25,886 bases of DNA from Chara braunii (GCA_003427395.1 BFEA01000309.1:260165-286050); one strand, 5' to 3'; shown: positions 8,690 through 19,056, numbered from the stretch's first letter. Notes: generated from the letters alone by a model not told the origin. Made by a program: numbers and translations.

Positions 8690-10310
8690 TCTCTTCTTCC
8701 ACTCTTAATCCCTTACTCTTCACGCAAAAGATACATGCTCATCTCTCTTCTTTCTTGTTTGTTCTTCCCCTCAAGAATTCTTTACACAGAGAGTGTAAGC
8801 AATAATAGACTGAGTGGTGATCAAGGGCAACGCAATTCTTCTCAGCCTTCCAATATAATCCTTAATCAGCTCCTTCTCATCGTCCCTGCTCAGTCTTCTG
8901 TTATATTTTTTCACAGTACCCTGGATCATAAATTACCATGTCATGTCTATAATCTCATAGTCAAATTGCATTGCTTATGAACCATTGTTGATCCTTCTGA
9001 CAAGTGAGACTCGTTATGTGGAAGTGATAGGATACTCTCGCAATGGTCCCCACTTTCACTACCTTCAACAAATAGTTGATCTCAGTCTGGTCAGTGACAA
9101 CTCTTTAAACAAAGTCTCTCACCCAATCAAATAAACGTTGTAGGACTCAAGCTCACCCAAAGTAGAGAGACTTTTGTATGAGATCCGAAGAGTGTCTTTT
9201 GTCTTGACTACCCTTCCTTCCAATACAACCCCAAACGCTAGCTATTCAACCGTACCAGACATTTTTTATCATTATAAGGAGTGTCAGGAAAGGTAAATCT
9301 AAGGATGAATGGAGTCAGGGATCTCGAACTGGTGCTCGAAGGTATTCAGGAGCAAAGACTTTATCACCACAGTGGAGTCACTCTCTCTTGCTTTACCTAC
9401 TATAACAATGGCTTCCAGCAGAGGCATCAAGTCTCTCATGTCATCAAAGCCATCAGTAGTTGAGAAACTAGGAAGTCTCTCAAACTGCCTCACTTCCTTT
9501 CCCCAATTTATTTTTATTTTTTATTTTTTTAAACCACTTTTTTGTCCTTATAAGACCGATGTAAGCCCCCATCCGACATTTCAAATAATCAACTTCCTTG
9601 TCTTGGCATGTTGGGGCGTAAATTGTTACATCCAAGCTGCCGGTATTAAGGAATTTGCCCACTGAAATGTGAAATATTATGCATCCTTTTACACAAATTT
9701 CATATCTCAGGAATATAAATGGACTATCGGACTCGGTCACTTCATAAAGTTTGTCTTTCACTGCACTTATTCTTGCTACTTGGAGTGTTCTTCCTCAACC
9801 CTCTTCACCTTTTATATAAAATCTACTATGGCTGACCAATTGTTCCTTGACAAATTAATACCGGGTAAAGGAGAAGTTGATAATCTTTCAAAGATAGCAA
9901 GCTGAGAAAATCGAATGAAGCATTCGTTTTCTCTTTTAAGTCTCTCTTTCTCTTTCAACACAACTTCATCAGCAAATCTCCAACATCTTCCATCTACAGC
10001 ATCGACACTTCTTTCTTTAGGAACATAAATCCTTACGTCATGCGTGTCCAACTCGGTTAAATAAAATGTCATAATACAGAATCGTTCCTGTTCCCATCCA
10101 CTCTCGACCATCTCATACTTGACAACTTCATAAGGGGACATTTTTCTCTTACTTAAAACATTTAGTGATTTCAGGAGACAATCAACATTTTCTCTGCTTG
10201 GACACGATCCTTTGCCAAATTGTGATCTTCACTGCTTGATTTCCTCAGCTGAAATTTATTTCGATCTCACGACAATCTACTAACTTTCCCCACTTTAATA
10301 CCATGTTGAT
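8690..10310 (-). pseudogene. Unidentified decayed coding block, C-terminal third
   Basis: Minus-strand open segments follow one another with shifts and few stops. They are 10310 (MVLKWGKLVDCREIEINFS), 10141-9812 (MSPYEVVKYEMVESGWEQER ... CWRFADEVVLKEKERLKREN), 9761-9480 (IFLRYEICVKGCIIFHISVG ... SLDVTIYAPTCQDKEVDYL), 9493-9299 (RLPSFSTTDGFDDMRDLMPL) and a weaker tail to ~8690 (FGVVLEGRVVKTKDTLRISY). The amino-acid make-up is balanced and protein-like, unlike the plus-strand readings. I do not recognise the family. It lies directly upstream of gag on the same strand, so it may be an extra 5' ORF of the gypsy element, a separate element, or a dead host gene. Confidence 0.45.
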
Positions 10311-10329
10311 AATTAATGGTCAATTACTC

Positions 10330-11030
10330 CCATCAAAGTAGTCATTTGGAATAGGAGGAATTATAATTATCTCATAGGTTACTGGCATTAACCCCCATTC
10401 CACTTTCTTCTTTCGCTTGATTATATCTGTTTTTTTATCGTAGATAGATTGAACAACAATTTCTCATAACCAGTTGAAGGCCTCACCAGCATTGCAACCT
10501 CTCTTCTTGACATAAGGACATATACCATAGATATCACCCTCCAAGAAGCGATTCAGTACCACACAGATGGTCGAATCGCCATAATGATAGACCCAACAAT
10601 GCTCATACTAATGGGGGAATATCCCTTTAATAGTTAATTTTGAGAGTTTTTTTAATGCATCAGTAGTTAGCATTCTTGATGGAGTCTCTAGGCTTCTGAC
10701 TCATTCTCTTCTTTCTCAGTTCTTCAAGGACGTCAAGGGTCCATAAGGCATATCTGTGATCAAGTCTGATCCTCTTCAATAAATAATATCAGTCTTCTTC
10801 TCCAGTTCAGTGTGGTACCTCACACATGAAGAGATAAGACTCAATTAGCAACTGAAATTTCCATGAGAATAATGTCTCAATCAAAATGTCAAAATCAATC
10901 TGAAAATTCAGATATTGTCGACAACTTTTAAGGCCTAATCAAAGCTAAAAAATGATGCTGACTCAGACTCGTTCCGAACACGAAACGTTTTCATGTCCCC
11001 GACAACGACGTCATTTTTGTCACACTTTTT
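10330..11030 (-). pseudogene. Unidentified decayed coding block, middle third
   Basis: The minus strand from ~10920 reads QIDFDILIETLFSWKFQLLI, then ESYLFMCEVPH, a stop, LLKRIRLDHRYALWTLDVLE and ELRKKRMSQKPRDSIKNANY. After a frameshift near 10600 it reads HYGDSTICVVLNRFLEGDIY, GICPYVKKRGCNAGEAFNWL and KRKKKVEWGLMPVTYEIIII, ending PPIPNDYFDGSN. Ahead of it, KNDVVVGDMKTFRVRNESES lies in another frame (~11020-10960). Stops are isolated. The text is rich in hydrophobic/charged alternation expected of a folded protein, but I recognise no catalytic motif. Confidence 0.4.
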
Positions 11031-11710
11031 TCCACACGGGTCACTTCTAGCGACAGGAAAGCCAATAAGCTGTCACACAAAATTTTATTGTCGTTTTTCA
11101 TAAGTAAAATAAATTAGTTAAAGCAAATCCCTTCCTATTCTGTGCGTCCGACTTCGAGCGAGGCCCTTCAATTGCGGTTTTTGTCGATCCACACTCTTAG
11201 GAATCTTTTATTCTTATTCGGAACAACAAGAATCATTTAGGAGTCATATAACTTCAGTGCGTCATGCATGTATCAATTCTGTCAATTTACTAATTTTGAG
11301 GACTGTGACAGGATCATCATAGAGCACTATTATCAATTAGAGTTAATGCAAATGAAGCAAGATTCACTAACTCGAGCAATGATAAGTATAAATGAGGGAA
11401 CAATGAAAACTCATAATAATCTAAAAAAGTACACATAAATGGTCAACACTCATCAAGAGTCCTCACTCATCCCTCTGGGTCATACACTCAATCTCTCCTT
11501 TTGCCGTACGTTTTCTGTTCCTCGAGCCATGTCCCTGTACTTTCTAAGGTTGCAGCATCTGAATATAAAATCTCCTAAAACCCGCAAGTTTCAAACACTT
11601 CCATCCAAGTCTCATAATACCGAAGTCAACCATAGCACAAAACTCCTCCCATTATCCCATAGAGTAGGAAAATATGGTTGAGAGAAAATCCCTCATCTGA
11701 GATGACGGAA

Positions 11711-13158
11711 CTATGAGGGTTCGGTCATTGCCTCATAATCGATTGTTGCAGGAGAGATATACCTCTTGGCCAGGTCTACCAAGTCTCCCCAATAAGAACC
11801 ATCTGTGAGGGTGAACGATACCAGAGGTTTGGGATAATCAGTGTAAAGTTTAGGTCCGAAGCTGCGGATCAGCTTTGTACCACTCTCGCCAAGCTCTCTC
11901 TAGTACTTGGTAACCGAAATCGAGACTGAGTCAAAATGTTAATGAGCCTCATTGTCTTTTTTCACGCAGGGCCTCAGGCCCTCAAGTCATGAATAGTATC
12001 ATCGGCGAATTTGGTGAGGACCACGAATACTGACAGACCCCCCTGACTGAAGTCAATGGCACTGACGTATTGATACCGGATAGCATCCTTGAGGGCTATC
12101 ATGTTGAGACTGGTCAAGACATATTCATTGACAGGGGATGACTGACCTGCACTCATGGACAAAGATGGTTACTGAAAATCGACCCAAAGTCTTTGAAGGA
12201 AAACACTGTCTTATTGAAATGATATCTAAAGTAAGTGAAAATGACTGAATGTTTGGCTGAATCTGACCGATGCTTTATGAGAACTCGAATGAATGAATGT
12301 TGATGGAGTAAAGTCACTCTACATTGGTCACTCAGTGGTGAAATACCGAGAAAAATACTGCCTGTTGGGTGATTTTTGACGTCTGGAATGCTGGTGGGGA
12401 AACTTTGACACTTTTGTGCTCACCTGAGCCTTGCATTGACCTGTTGCACCGTCTCTAGAAACGAGCCTGTGATGTGCAAGCTGCCAATATGGTCATGAAA
12501 ATAAAACACATATTCAATGTGTTTCTCTTCTCTGATCATCTGGACCGCCTGCTCCCTCTGTTCTTGCTTATGAGAATCCATATCTCGGTATGCCTCGTCT
12601 TCCCATCCTTCTTTCTTGTCTCTGTTTGACCTGTATTTCAACACGAGGACCTCGTCCTTTTTTATGATTCCTTCAAACTCCTCCGGGTTGAGTTCGCGAA
12701 AGAATTCTCATAGTTTTCTCAAGTTAATTGGTGATTATTTAATGTCAGGAATTCATTATGTCTTGTCCTGCAGAAAAAATAAGCGGATTTGTTACTCGCG
12801 GAGTCACTATTCATGACATTGTCCACCCCTGGGAATGTCTCGTAGAGGTCTGGAATATGCTGCCTCAAACCACACCTATCACTCATAGGTCCCTCTCATC
12901 CCCTTTTCACGCAGTCTTTCAGGACGAGGTAGCGCCGTGCAGTTTCTCATCAAACCCATAGATATAGAAGGTGTTCTCAATAAGCTCCTGTTCGTTTACT
13001 AACTTCAATGCTTGCTCTCTCATGATTCTTAAGTGGTGCGATGTGTCCTCCACCTCTCTTTTTTCTCAACCATCTACTTTGTCTGAATGAAGAGTGCAAG
13101 AGGTTGCTAGTGTTTTTAAAAGTTCTGGATTTTGCCCTTCCCCTCTGCGAAATCCCAT
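11711..13158 (-). pseudogene. Unidentified decayed coding block, N-terminal third
   Basis: A plausible start is the ATG at 13158: MGFRRGEGQNPELLKTLATS, then, past a TGA at 13068-13066, HHLRIMREQALKLVNEQELI and ENTFYIYGFDEKLHGATSS. Shifted frames give HIPDLYETFPGVDNVMNSDS (~12850) and EFFRELNPEEFEGIIKKDEV ... EYVFYFHDHIGSLHITGSFL (12710-12420). Further down come MSMSAGQSSPVNEYVLTSLN (12162-11974) and LYTDYPKPLVSFTLTDGSYW then GDLVDLAKRYISPATIDYEA (to the stop at 11711). The stretch 12420-12170 is weaker. No family is recognised. Regular spacing of open pieces on one strand over 4.4 kb argues for one or two real ancestral genes. Confidence 0.4.
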
Positions 13159-14800
13159 TGTAGTTGTTCTTGGATGAGAGGTTAGGAGGTGAGATGATAA
13201 ACCCTAGTTACTAAGGGTTTATGATATTCACTCAAACTTTCCATCAGCAAACAGGCGACGGTATACGAAGCAAGCTCAAGGACCTTGGTGACACGTTACA
13301 CAAAAATGAACGAAATACACATTTCACGTCAAAGTGCTTACAGGAAAACTCCAGATCACGGTTTGGAAGTCGCTAAGAGCATACTGCAGACGACCTGAAG
13401 TAAGGTTCCTCGTACATAGCCAGCTGCACAGGTCCAGGATGGATGATCAACATTCCAACCTCATCTAAGGCTACACAACTGAAACAATGTACAATCCAAC
13501 GTTACCATGAGAGGTCTCAAGGGTTCAGTTGAGTTGGCTCGTAACTAACCCTTGTCTAGCGCACCGGACGTCTATGACAAGAGTTGTTGTGTCGTTAGGA
13601 CACCACAATGAGCGGATGTTGTTTGTGTACTACTCAGAGTGACAAAAAGTGGCTCTTACTTGTATACTGAGTTGTCGTGACACATACCATAATTGGAGTA
13701 TGAATTTTTCTCACAAAACGTGCACAACAGACACAGCTTAGACCCAACTTACTCTTTATCCAATTTTGGAGAGGTTAACTAACATTTGTGCCATGCAAGT
13801 CACCTGCACTGAGAACATTTCACGAGACACTTCGTAAGGCTCTGTTCCACCGTCTCTTGAAGCCGAAGTTTTGGCTCACAGCAGTGTTTTACTTGTGTTG
13901 ACACATCAACCCCACACCTGAACCTGAATCAAGTTAATCTCTAAGGGGGCTCGAGTCAGGGCAAGGACTCGCTTACTATGGCAAAGCACCAAGGTACAAT
14001 CCCAAACCAAAATAGATGGGTTTTCTGATCTTTTGTGAGCATCTGTTGGCCAACTGAGGAATGGAAGCTCAAACCCACGATGAACCGTTGGACCTTAGTT
14101 TTACTAGTTTAAGTATGTAGACGATTGTCAAAAGAAACAACTAGTTACAAAATCCTTCATGTCTTGCACTCTACCTATTCATCATTTTGAGTGCCCTCAG
14201 GCACATGCATCATTGATCCAGTGCTCTAATCAAAATTGAGCGTGATTTTATTCTTACACCATGTTGAGCTCAACATTCACAATCAAGGACGACGATATAT
14301 TACCCGTGTTCAGTTCAAAGTTCCGCTATGAGCCCTTACTCAAATATTGTATCGAGTATTGCTCGTAGTTGCCCTTATCCGAAAATATCACAGGGTGTCA
14401 TTCATGACCGTTTCATCTCATGCACAATGCTAGGCACCACTCACATCAAACTTCATTCCGGACAGGCAAATCATCATAAGGTACCGTTGACGATGATTTA
14501 CAAATCATTTATTTACAAGGAAATCTCAAAGAATTGATTACATGCTCAATGTTTACGAAATGCAACTCATACAACAAACGTCCACTTGGCATGATTCGTA
14601 CAACTCTTTGCCAAGAGTGATTCGCGCTTAATTTGTTGGGACCTAATCAACAGAGCTATCACCAAGAAAGTGATTAAGAGAGTCACTTTTACTGCACATG
14701 GAGTCAACCGCCACCAGACTCATTTCAGAAAATAATCCGCAAATTGGTTTGAGAGCTCTCGCACAGTCAATTAATTGATGAGGCCTTCAAAACAAGATTA
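13159..14800. other. No recognisable gene; possible 5' LTR region
   Basis: No frame on either strand gives protein-like text beyond short chance ORFs. Being just upstream (on the minus strand) of the block starting at 13158, it is where a 5' leader or LTR would lie. A near-palindromic AACCCTAGTTACTAAGGGTT sits at 13202-13221. I could not find LTR termini, a primer-binding site or a matching second copy in the window. Confidence 0.3.
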
Positions 14801-15327
14801 TTTGCGTTGCTACCAGTCAATCATTCTCTTTCTGCTGTCTTACTCCCATTAGGCATAAAACCCAAGTTCATAAGTCTCCATAAAGAAGGTACTTACCGAA
14901 AAGGTAAGCGATTTTTCTTTGGACCACTTTCTTTTTGTTCATCAGGCGAAGGGATCAAAGCTTCGCCAATCCCAAATCTGAGAAAGATCTCTTATTTTCT
15001 TATGCAGAGGGCACAACTACGCACTAGTAGAATAAAGGAAAGAGAGTTTGGTTCCCAAGGGACAAACATATAGATGACAACCAGTAACAGAATCAAAGGT
15101 GAGTGGTCAGAATCTTATCTCTTTAGTCTGGCATCGTTTTAGAGTTCGACAGAGAAGAGCCGAGCAATGAAAAACCAGTCAGCAATCAACCAAATAGGCT
15201 GACAAGAACGAACTCAGTTACTCTGGTTTCCTCCCAATAACGCTACTAGTGCCTGACAGACTAATATTGGCTAAAGTAAAAAATAGGAAAATAGTAGAGA
15301 AGATAGGCATTGTACTGACTTTTCGGT
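14801..15327. other. Unassigned stretch left of the NUMT mosaic
   Basis: An 88-codon plus-strand ORF (14807-15073) with RKGKRFFFGPLSFCSSGEGI has no clear homologue that I know. It may be further mitochondrial spacer or intron DNA, since it adjoins the rps12 piece, but I cannot show it. No other gene is seen. Confidence 0.25.
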
Positions 15328-15558
15328 TCATATTTTAATTTGGGGTTTTTTTGTACCATATTTTGATCTACCTCGACGTCGATTAGGAATTCCTTGTAAG
15401 TCTTTCACTCCTCAAATACAATGGTATTTTACACCAGGCAAATCTTTGACTCTACCTCCTTGAACTATAACAATAGAGTGCTCTTGTAAATTATGGCCTT
15501 CTCCCGGAATGTATGCAATAACCTCAGTTCGATTGGTTAATCTCACTTTAGCTATTTT
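15328..15558 (-). pseudogene. rps12: Mitochondrial rps12 fragment (NUMT), C-terminal part
   Basis: The minus strand reads [40 protein letters not shown] and PGVKYHCI, a TGA stop at 15414-15412, then GVKDLQGIPNRRRGRSKYGT, ending KKPQIKI and TGA at 15330-15328. This is the conserved core and C-terminus of ribosomal protein uS12; the [10 protein letters not shown] and KYHCIRG forms match the mitochondrial rather than plastid version. The internal TGA stands where CGA (Arg) is expected. The N-terminal third is absent: at KIAK the sequence jumps into rRNA on the other strand. A nuclear insertion of mitochondrial DNA is the likely origin. Confidence 0.9.
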
Positions 15559-15569
15559 GATGAGGGACC

Positions 15570-15668
15570 TAGCTAACGCGTTAAACACTCCGCCTGGGGA
15601 GTACGGTCACAAGGCTGAAACTCAAAGGAATTGACCGGGTTCTGCACAAGCGGTAAAGCATGTGGTTG
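15570..15668 (+). rRNA. Mitochondrial small-subunit rRNA fragment (NUMT)
   Basis: The sequence AGCTAACGCGTTAAACACTC then CGCCTGGGGAGTACGGTCAC, AAGGCTGAAACTCAAAGGAA and GCACAAGCGGTAAAGCATGT follows the universal 16S-type core around the 900 region. It holds the GGAATTGAC and GCACAAGCGG blocks that are near invariant. The usual GACGGGG/CCCGCAC junction is altered (GACCGGGTTCTGCAC), as expected of a decaying copy. Only ~100 bases are present, between rps12 and nad1 fragments, so it is not a functional rRNA gene. Confidence 0.88.
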
Positions 15669-15724
15669 AGAAGCGGCTTGTTTCATTTCATGCGTTGACA
15701 ACATCTAAAAAAACAACAAACAAA

Positions 15725-15763
15725 ATAAAATTGTATATAATTGGCATTTTAGCCAAAATACTG
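15725..15763 (+). pseudogene. nad1: Mitochondrial nad1 5' fragment (NUMT)
   Basis: Thirteen codons read I-KLYIIGILAKIL, matching the N-terminus of plant mitochondrial NADH dehydrogenase subunit 1, which in bryophytes and charophytes begins M-K-L-(F/Y)-IIGILAKILG. The start codon ATG appears as ATA. The match stops abruptly after ATACTG, where the frame continues with unrelated codons. The fragment is short, but an unusual residue string beside other mitochondrial pieces makes it credible. Confidence 0.7.
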
Positions 15764-15841
15764 AAGTCCAAGGAATTTTGCCCCAGTCATCCGTTTGAAT
15801 GTTTAAGGCCAGCGAACGAAGTGGGCGCTCGAACTCCGAAA

Positions 15842-15968
15842 CTGATTGTTTTGTGGATTAGTATTTACAAATAATATATGACCATTAATCAATAATAGCG
15901 ATTTCATTTCGTAATCCGTACAGATATGGCTGAAAGTCTGAAGTAGGTGTACGATTACCAAAATGTGC
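15842..15968 (-). pseudogene. rps2: Mitochondrial rps2 fragment with internal deletion (NUMT)
   Basis: Minus strand 15968-15888 reads AHFGNRTPTSDFQPYLYGLR then NEIAIID, resembling the N-terminal uS2 signature of plant mitochondrial rps2 ('AHLG.R....F.PY.YG.RN.IAIID'). Directly after, in a shifted frame (15886-15842), comes NGHILFVNTNPQNNQ, resembling the later 'G.ILFVNTNP' motif. The stretch normally between them is missing, so an internal deletion has fused two parts. rps2 is a mitochondrial gene in bryophytes and charophytes, which helps place the organism. Confidence 0.72.
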
Positions 15969-15969
15969 C

Positions 15970-16730
15970 TAATCACCACTGACTCGCTCATCCAAGGTCA
16001 GCAATTAAGTACCTGTCGGCGAGGATACATTGACCCTCTCAGTCTGTCTTCTCAACTAAATGTCCATCATCTTAAGTCCAACGCAATTAAAAGGCCAAAT
16101 ACGGTTTAAACTTTTTTGCTTACTCAAGCAAGGCTAGAATACAGTACAAAGAAGACTTCAGTCATGCGTCTCTGTCTGAGTGGGTTTTATTGGGTCTGAT
16201 CTCACCTAAAAGCTCTACGCGGCCTCATCTCTAATTGCCTTCTCAACTCAGAGCCACTTCTTGTCGAGCCGCATCTCGTGATAGAAAGAAAAACTATGGA
16301 CATAACGTATGCTTAGCTAATAGAAAGCGTCAGTTAAGGAGTCGATCACGCCCATCGTCCCGAGGGCTTAGTTCCCGAGCATCACCTAGGATACACTTCA
16401 CTCTCCAATTCTCAGTCGTTGCTTATATTAACGATCTCGTGATCCGATATAGACCCACTACGTAAGCGGCGTAAGGTGATTGATCACTGACATGTTTTCT
16501 GACAACTAGTCTCTTACAGGTCAATTTCGAGCCCAACCCCGTTTACCTGCATTAGTGACTAGTACCTTGTTGTGATCCGATCGTCACCACGCATATCAGG
16601 GAAGAAAAGTTCCGGGATGCCAATCAAGATGACCTCTCTCGTAAGTGATACTCTTCGGACGGTCTGACAACTCGAGCCAGGTCAAAGGTACGCTCATCCT
16701 TAAGACTTCCCCCAGTCTGTCTTCCCTTAA
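15970..16730. other. Unassigned stretch right of the NUMT mosaic
   Basis: Only short ORFs with no recognised product. It may include more mitochondrial pieces. It ends at the foldback element. Confidence 0.25.
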
Positions 16731-16732
16731 CG

Positions 16733-16999
16733 GCCATTTCGCCAAACCGGACATATTATATTTTTTGAACGAACTTGAAATTGAGTTTTTGGGTTGAAAT
16801 CCGGTCCAAATTTTAACTCCTAGGGGTCCGGCGTTCCTAGATGTATCTGACCTCAAGCTGAGACCAGATACATCTAGGGGGTCCGACATTCTAGGAACGC
16901 CGGACCCTCACGAGCCAAAATTTTGGACCGAATTTCAGCCCAAAAACTCAATTTCAATTTCGTTCAAAAAATATAATATGTTCGTTTTGACGAAATGGT
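16733..16999. mobile_element. Foldback (long inverted repeat) element, ~267 bp
   Basis: Two arms of ~115-130 bp face each other across a short spacer (ACCTCAAGCTGAGA-like, near 16851-16864). The left arm begins GGCCATTTCGCCAAACCGGA and passes CATATTATATTTTTTGAACG; the right arm ends with the complements, CATTCG-like text ...AATATAATATGTTCGTTTTG and ACGAAATGGTC at 17000. The arms agree closely except for ~16 extra bases in the right arm (near 16878-16893). The element has no coding capacity. No convincing target-site duplication was found. The structure fits a MITE or foldback transposon. Confidence 0.75.
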
Positions 17000-17646
17000 C
17001 TTTCCTATTTCCAGCAGGACATGTTAATCATCCGAAGTGATCACGCTGAATCCTCCCTGGGACCTGACACCACTCTAATGTAGACTGCCATGAGTAGTAT
17101 GCGTGGCAGGATCGGTGAACCGTTTTCCACTGACGTGAATAATAATACACAAGCTTGCACTCAGTGAACAACATCTATCGCCAAGCAAGAGACATACCTC
17201 TCTTCGGTGAGAATCAGGTGCGAGAGCATTGCAACGACCGGTAGCATGAGTGAACTAGCCGCCCCCCTTGTTTCTCTCGATTACTTCCCTCTTAGCCTCT
17301 CGCAGACGATGCTTCTCTAGCCACCACATCCCTCTTTACTGTCAGATCATGCCTCCCCTCTGAAACCCTTCACGTACCTCAATGTAAATCGGGGTCGCAG
17401 ACTGGGGTTTTTAAGACGTATGGAATCCTCCCTGTCATGGCTTGGCGAGAATGAAGGCATCGACTAATGAGTTTGTCCGAGGGAGGCTATGTCTCAGGCT
17501 GGCTTCCTCCCGTTCTCTGAATAGCTACTAGTCTCTTTCAACCCTCTTTTCTCACCTTCACCTATTACCACACGGTTCTCTCGCCTTCACATGTAGCATT
17601 ACGGTTCTCACAAAAGGAAGAGAAGAGGACATCAACCGCGCTACCC
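17000..17646. other. No gene recognised
   Basis: Pyrimidine-rich in places (17260-17600). No frame gives convincing protein text and no repeat structure was noticed. Confidence 0.4.
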
Positions 17647-18459
17647 TCATACACGCGGCTCTATCACGTATGCCCTCACCTCGTAACTAGCACTCTCGTG
17701 TCTCCGGTCTTTGGGACTCCCCCATTGGTTCGCGATACTCTTGTAGATGATCGACCCCATTCCTTGTTGGAGCATCTCATGGAGGACCCAGACGAAGATG
17801 GCGTTAACAAATGACATCAACAAGTCGCCTATGCGTAGCACACGCCTGAAAGTCTGACTCTCACACGCGTTCTCTCTCTCTCCCTCCCTCCCTCAATTGT
17901 TTCTACCCGCTCTCTCAATTGCCTCTCGGCCTTGGTCCCGCCTTCACGAATTGGCCTTCGGGCCACTCTCAACAGGCTCGGTCGACGGATAGTCCTTCCG
18001 CCAGTGGTCCAGCCCACGCCAGGACTGCGTCTCCGCATTCTGGTCATAAGCTTTACTCTCGGCCTCAGTGCCCCGGTCCAAATGTTGTTGATCCCGTTCC
18101 GTCGTATCAGTGGAGGTCTCAACCTTGCGGTACGTGATGGTCACCTTTACCTCATCAGTGACACCATCCCCCCTGCACCTTCTCTCGACATTGTTTTTGG
18201 CCTCCGTGATGGCCAACTGTAGTCCCCAGTCCGCTCTCATTTCCTCTTTTTTTCCCCTTTCCACATTCACTTTCAGCCTGACCTCCTGATTGCAGCGACT
18301 GTAGTCCAGGATGACCGTCACCACAGACCCGTCCCCTAACGTTTGCTCCCACCTCCAGAGGAACTGGAGGTACCTCGGCCTATATCCATATAGCCCACTG
18401 CTGCGCACCATGGTCGGGATACCAGGCCGCACACTCCAATATAACCTGGATTCGAGCAC
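17647..18459 (-). pseudogene. Unidentified broken ORF
   Basis: One minus-strand frame stays open from 18459 to 17647 apart from two TGA codons (17946-17944 and ~17893). The upper part (18459-17944, 171 codons, GTG first) reads WRWEQTLGDGSVVTVILDYS, NQEVRLKVNVERGKKEEMRA and TDEVKVTITYRKVETSTDTT, suggesting alternating beta-strand-like text; then comes a hydrophilic stretch, then MSFVNAIFVWVLHEMLQQGM, a possible membrane segment. A second frame just upstream (18568-18380, VYQFAHVLSARIQVILECAA) may be the lost N-terminus after a frameshift. I do not recognise the family, and antisense ORFs overlap it, so coding status is uncertain. Confidence 0.3.
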
Positions 18460-18821
18460 TCAACACATGAGCAAACTGATAGACTGCCGCACGCTCACCT
18501 GCCACTCGGCCCTCTTTCCTCAGTCTACTAGTACTCGGGGTAATGGGGATGCCTATGCAAGTAGCCAAAGAATCGTCTCCCTCATCCTTTTATATGATCG
18601 CTGTGTACCGCGATCCCCACACTCTGAATCGGGGGTTCAAATCCCCTGTAAATTAGAATTGCTTCTCAAAAATTACTGAGGCAAATAAAACGATGATAGG
18701 AAAACGAGAGGCCATACCCCAATGGTCACCTTTGACGTTAAGTGACCTACAGGATCGACGCGGCAGTCCCATAACCAGATACCGACGACCACTCCCTTCC
18801 CTTCAAAACATGCCCCTGGAC

Positions 18822-19028
18822 TACCCATGATGGGTACCCTTGCCTAATGGCAAGGAGAGGGCTTATGGCCTTCCGCGGAAGGTGATAAGCTCCCTACCAA
18901 AGCGGCCGTGGGTTGCCCCTCTTTTGGGGCCCTACCTCGGGGCGCTTGGCCGCCATTTCTGCGACAAAGCATGAGGGAGATTGGTCAGTCTAGGCCACGG
19001 CTCATGAACGCGGTTCAATATTGAACCG
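18822..19028. repeat. Cluster of five palindromes
   Basis: The hairpins, left to right, are TACCCA-TGA-TGGGTA (18822-18836), CCTTGCC-TAAT-GGCAAGG (18838-18855) and an arm pair around CCTTCCGCGGAAGG (18869-18882) with GGCTTAT/ATAAGC outside. Next is GCGGCC ... GGCCGC (18902-18953) enclosing GCCCC-TCTTTT-GGGGC (18915-18930). Last is the perfect 18-mer CGGTTCAATATTGAACCG (19011-19028). No protein frame covers them. Confidence 0.8.
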
Positions 19029-19056
19029 TTCATTCCCCCGCGACGTTACTAAAAAA

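Noticed and set aside
13159-14800. 5' LTR of the gypsy element
   Set aside because: No second copy, no TG...CA termini with a flanking duplication and no primer-binding site could be located; kept only as a possibility.
16235-16465. 76-codon Arg/Ser-rich plus-strand ORF
   Set aside because: No recognisable motif and no support from context; could be part of the organelle-derived DNA but nothing shows it.
18590-18665. tRNA-like stretch: CTCTGAATC followed by GGGGGTTCAAATCCCCT
   Set aside because: The T-arm-like hairpin and box-B-like GGTTCAAATCC are good, but there is no variable loop, no pairing acceptor stem and no convincing D-arm/A box. At most a tRNA or SINE relic.
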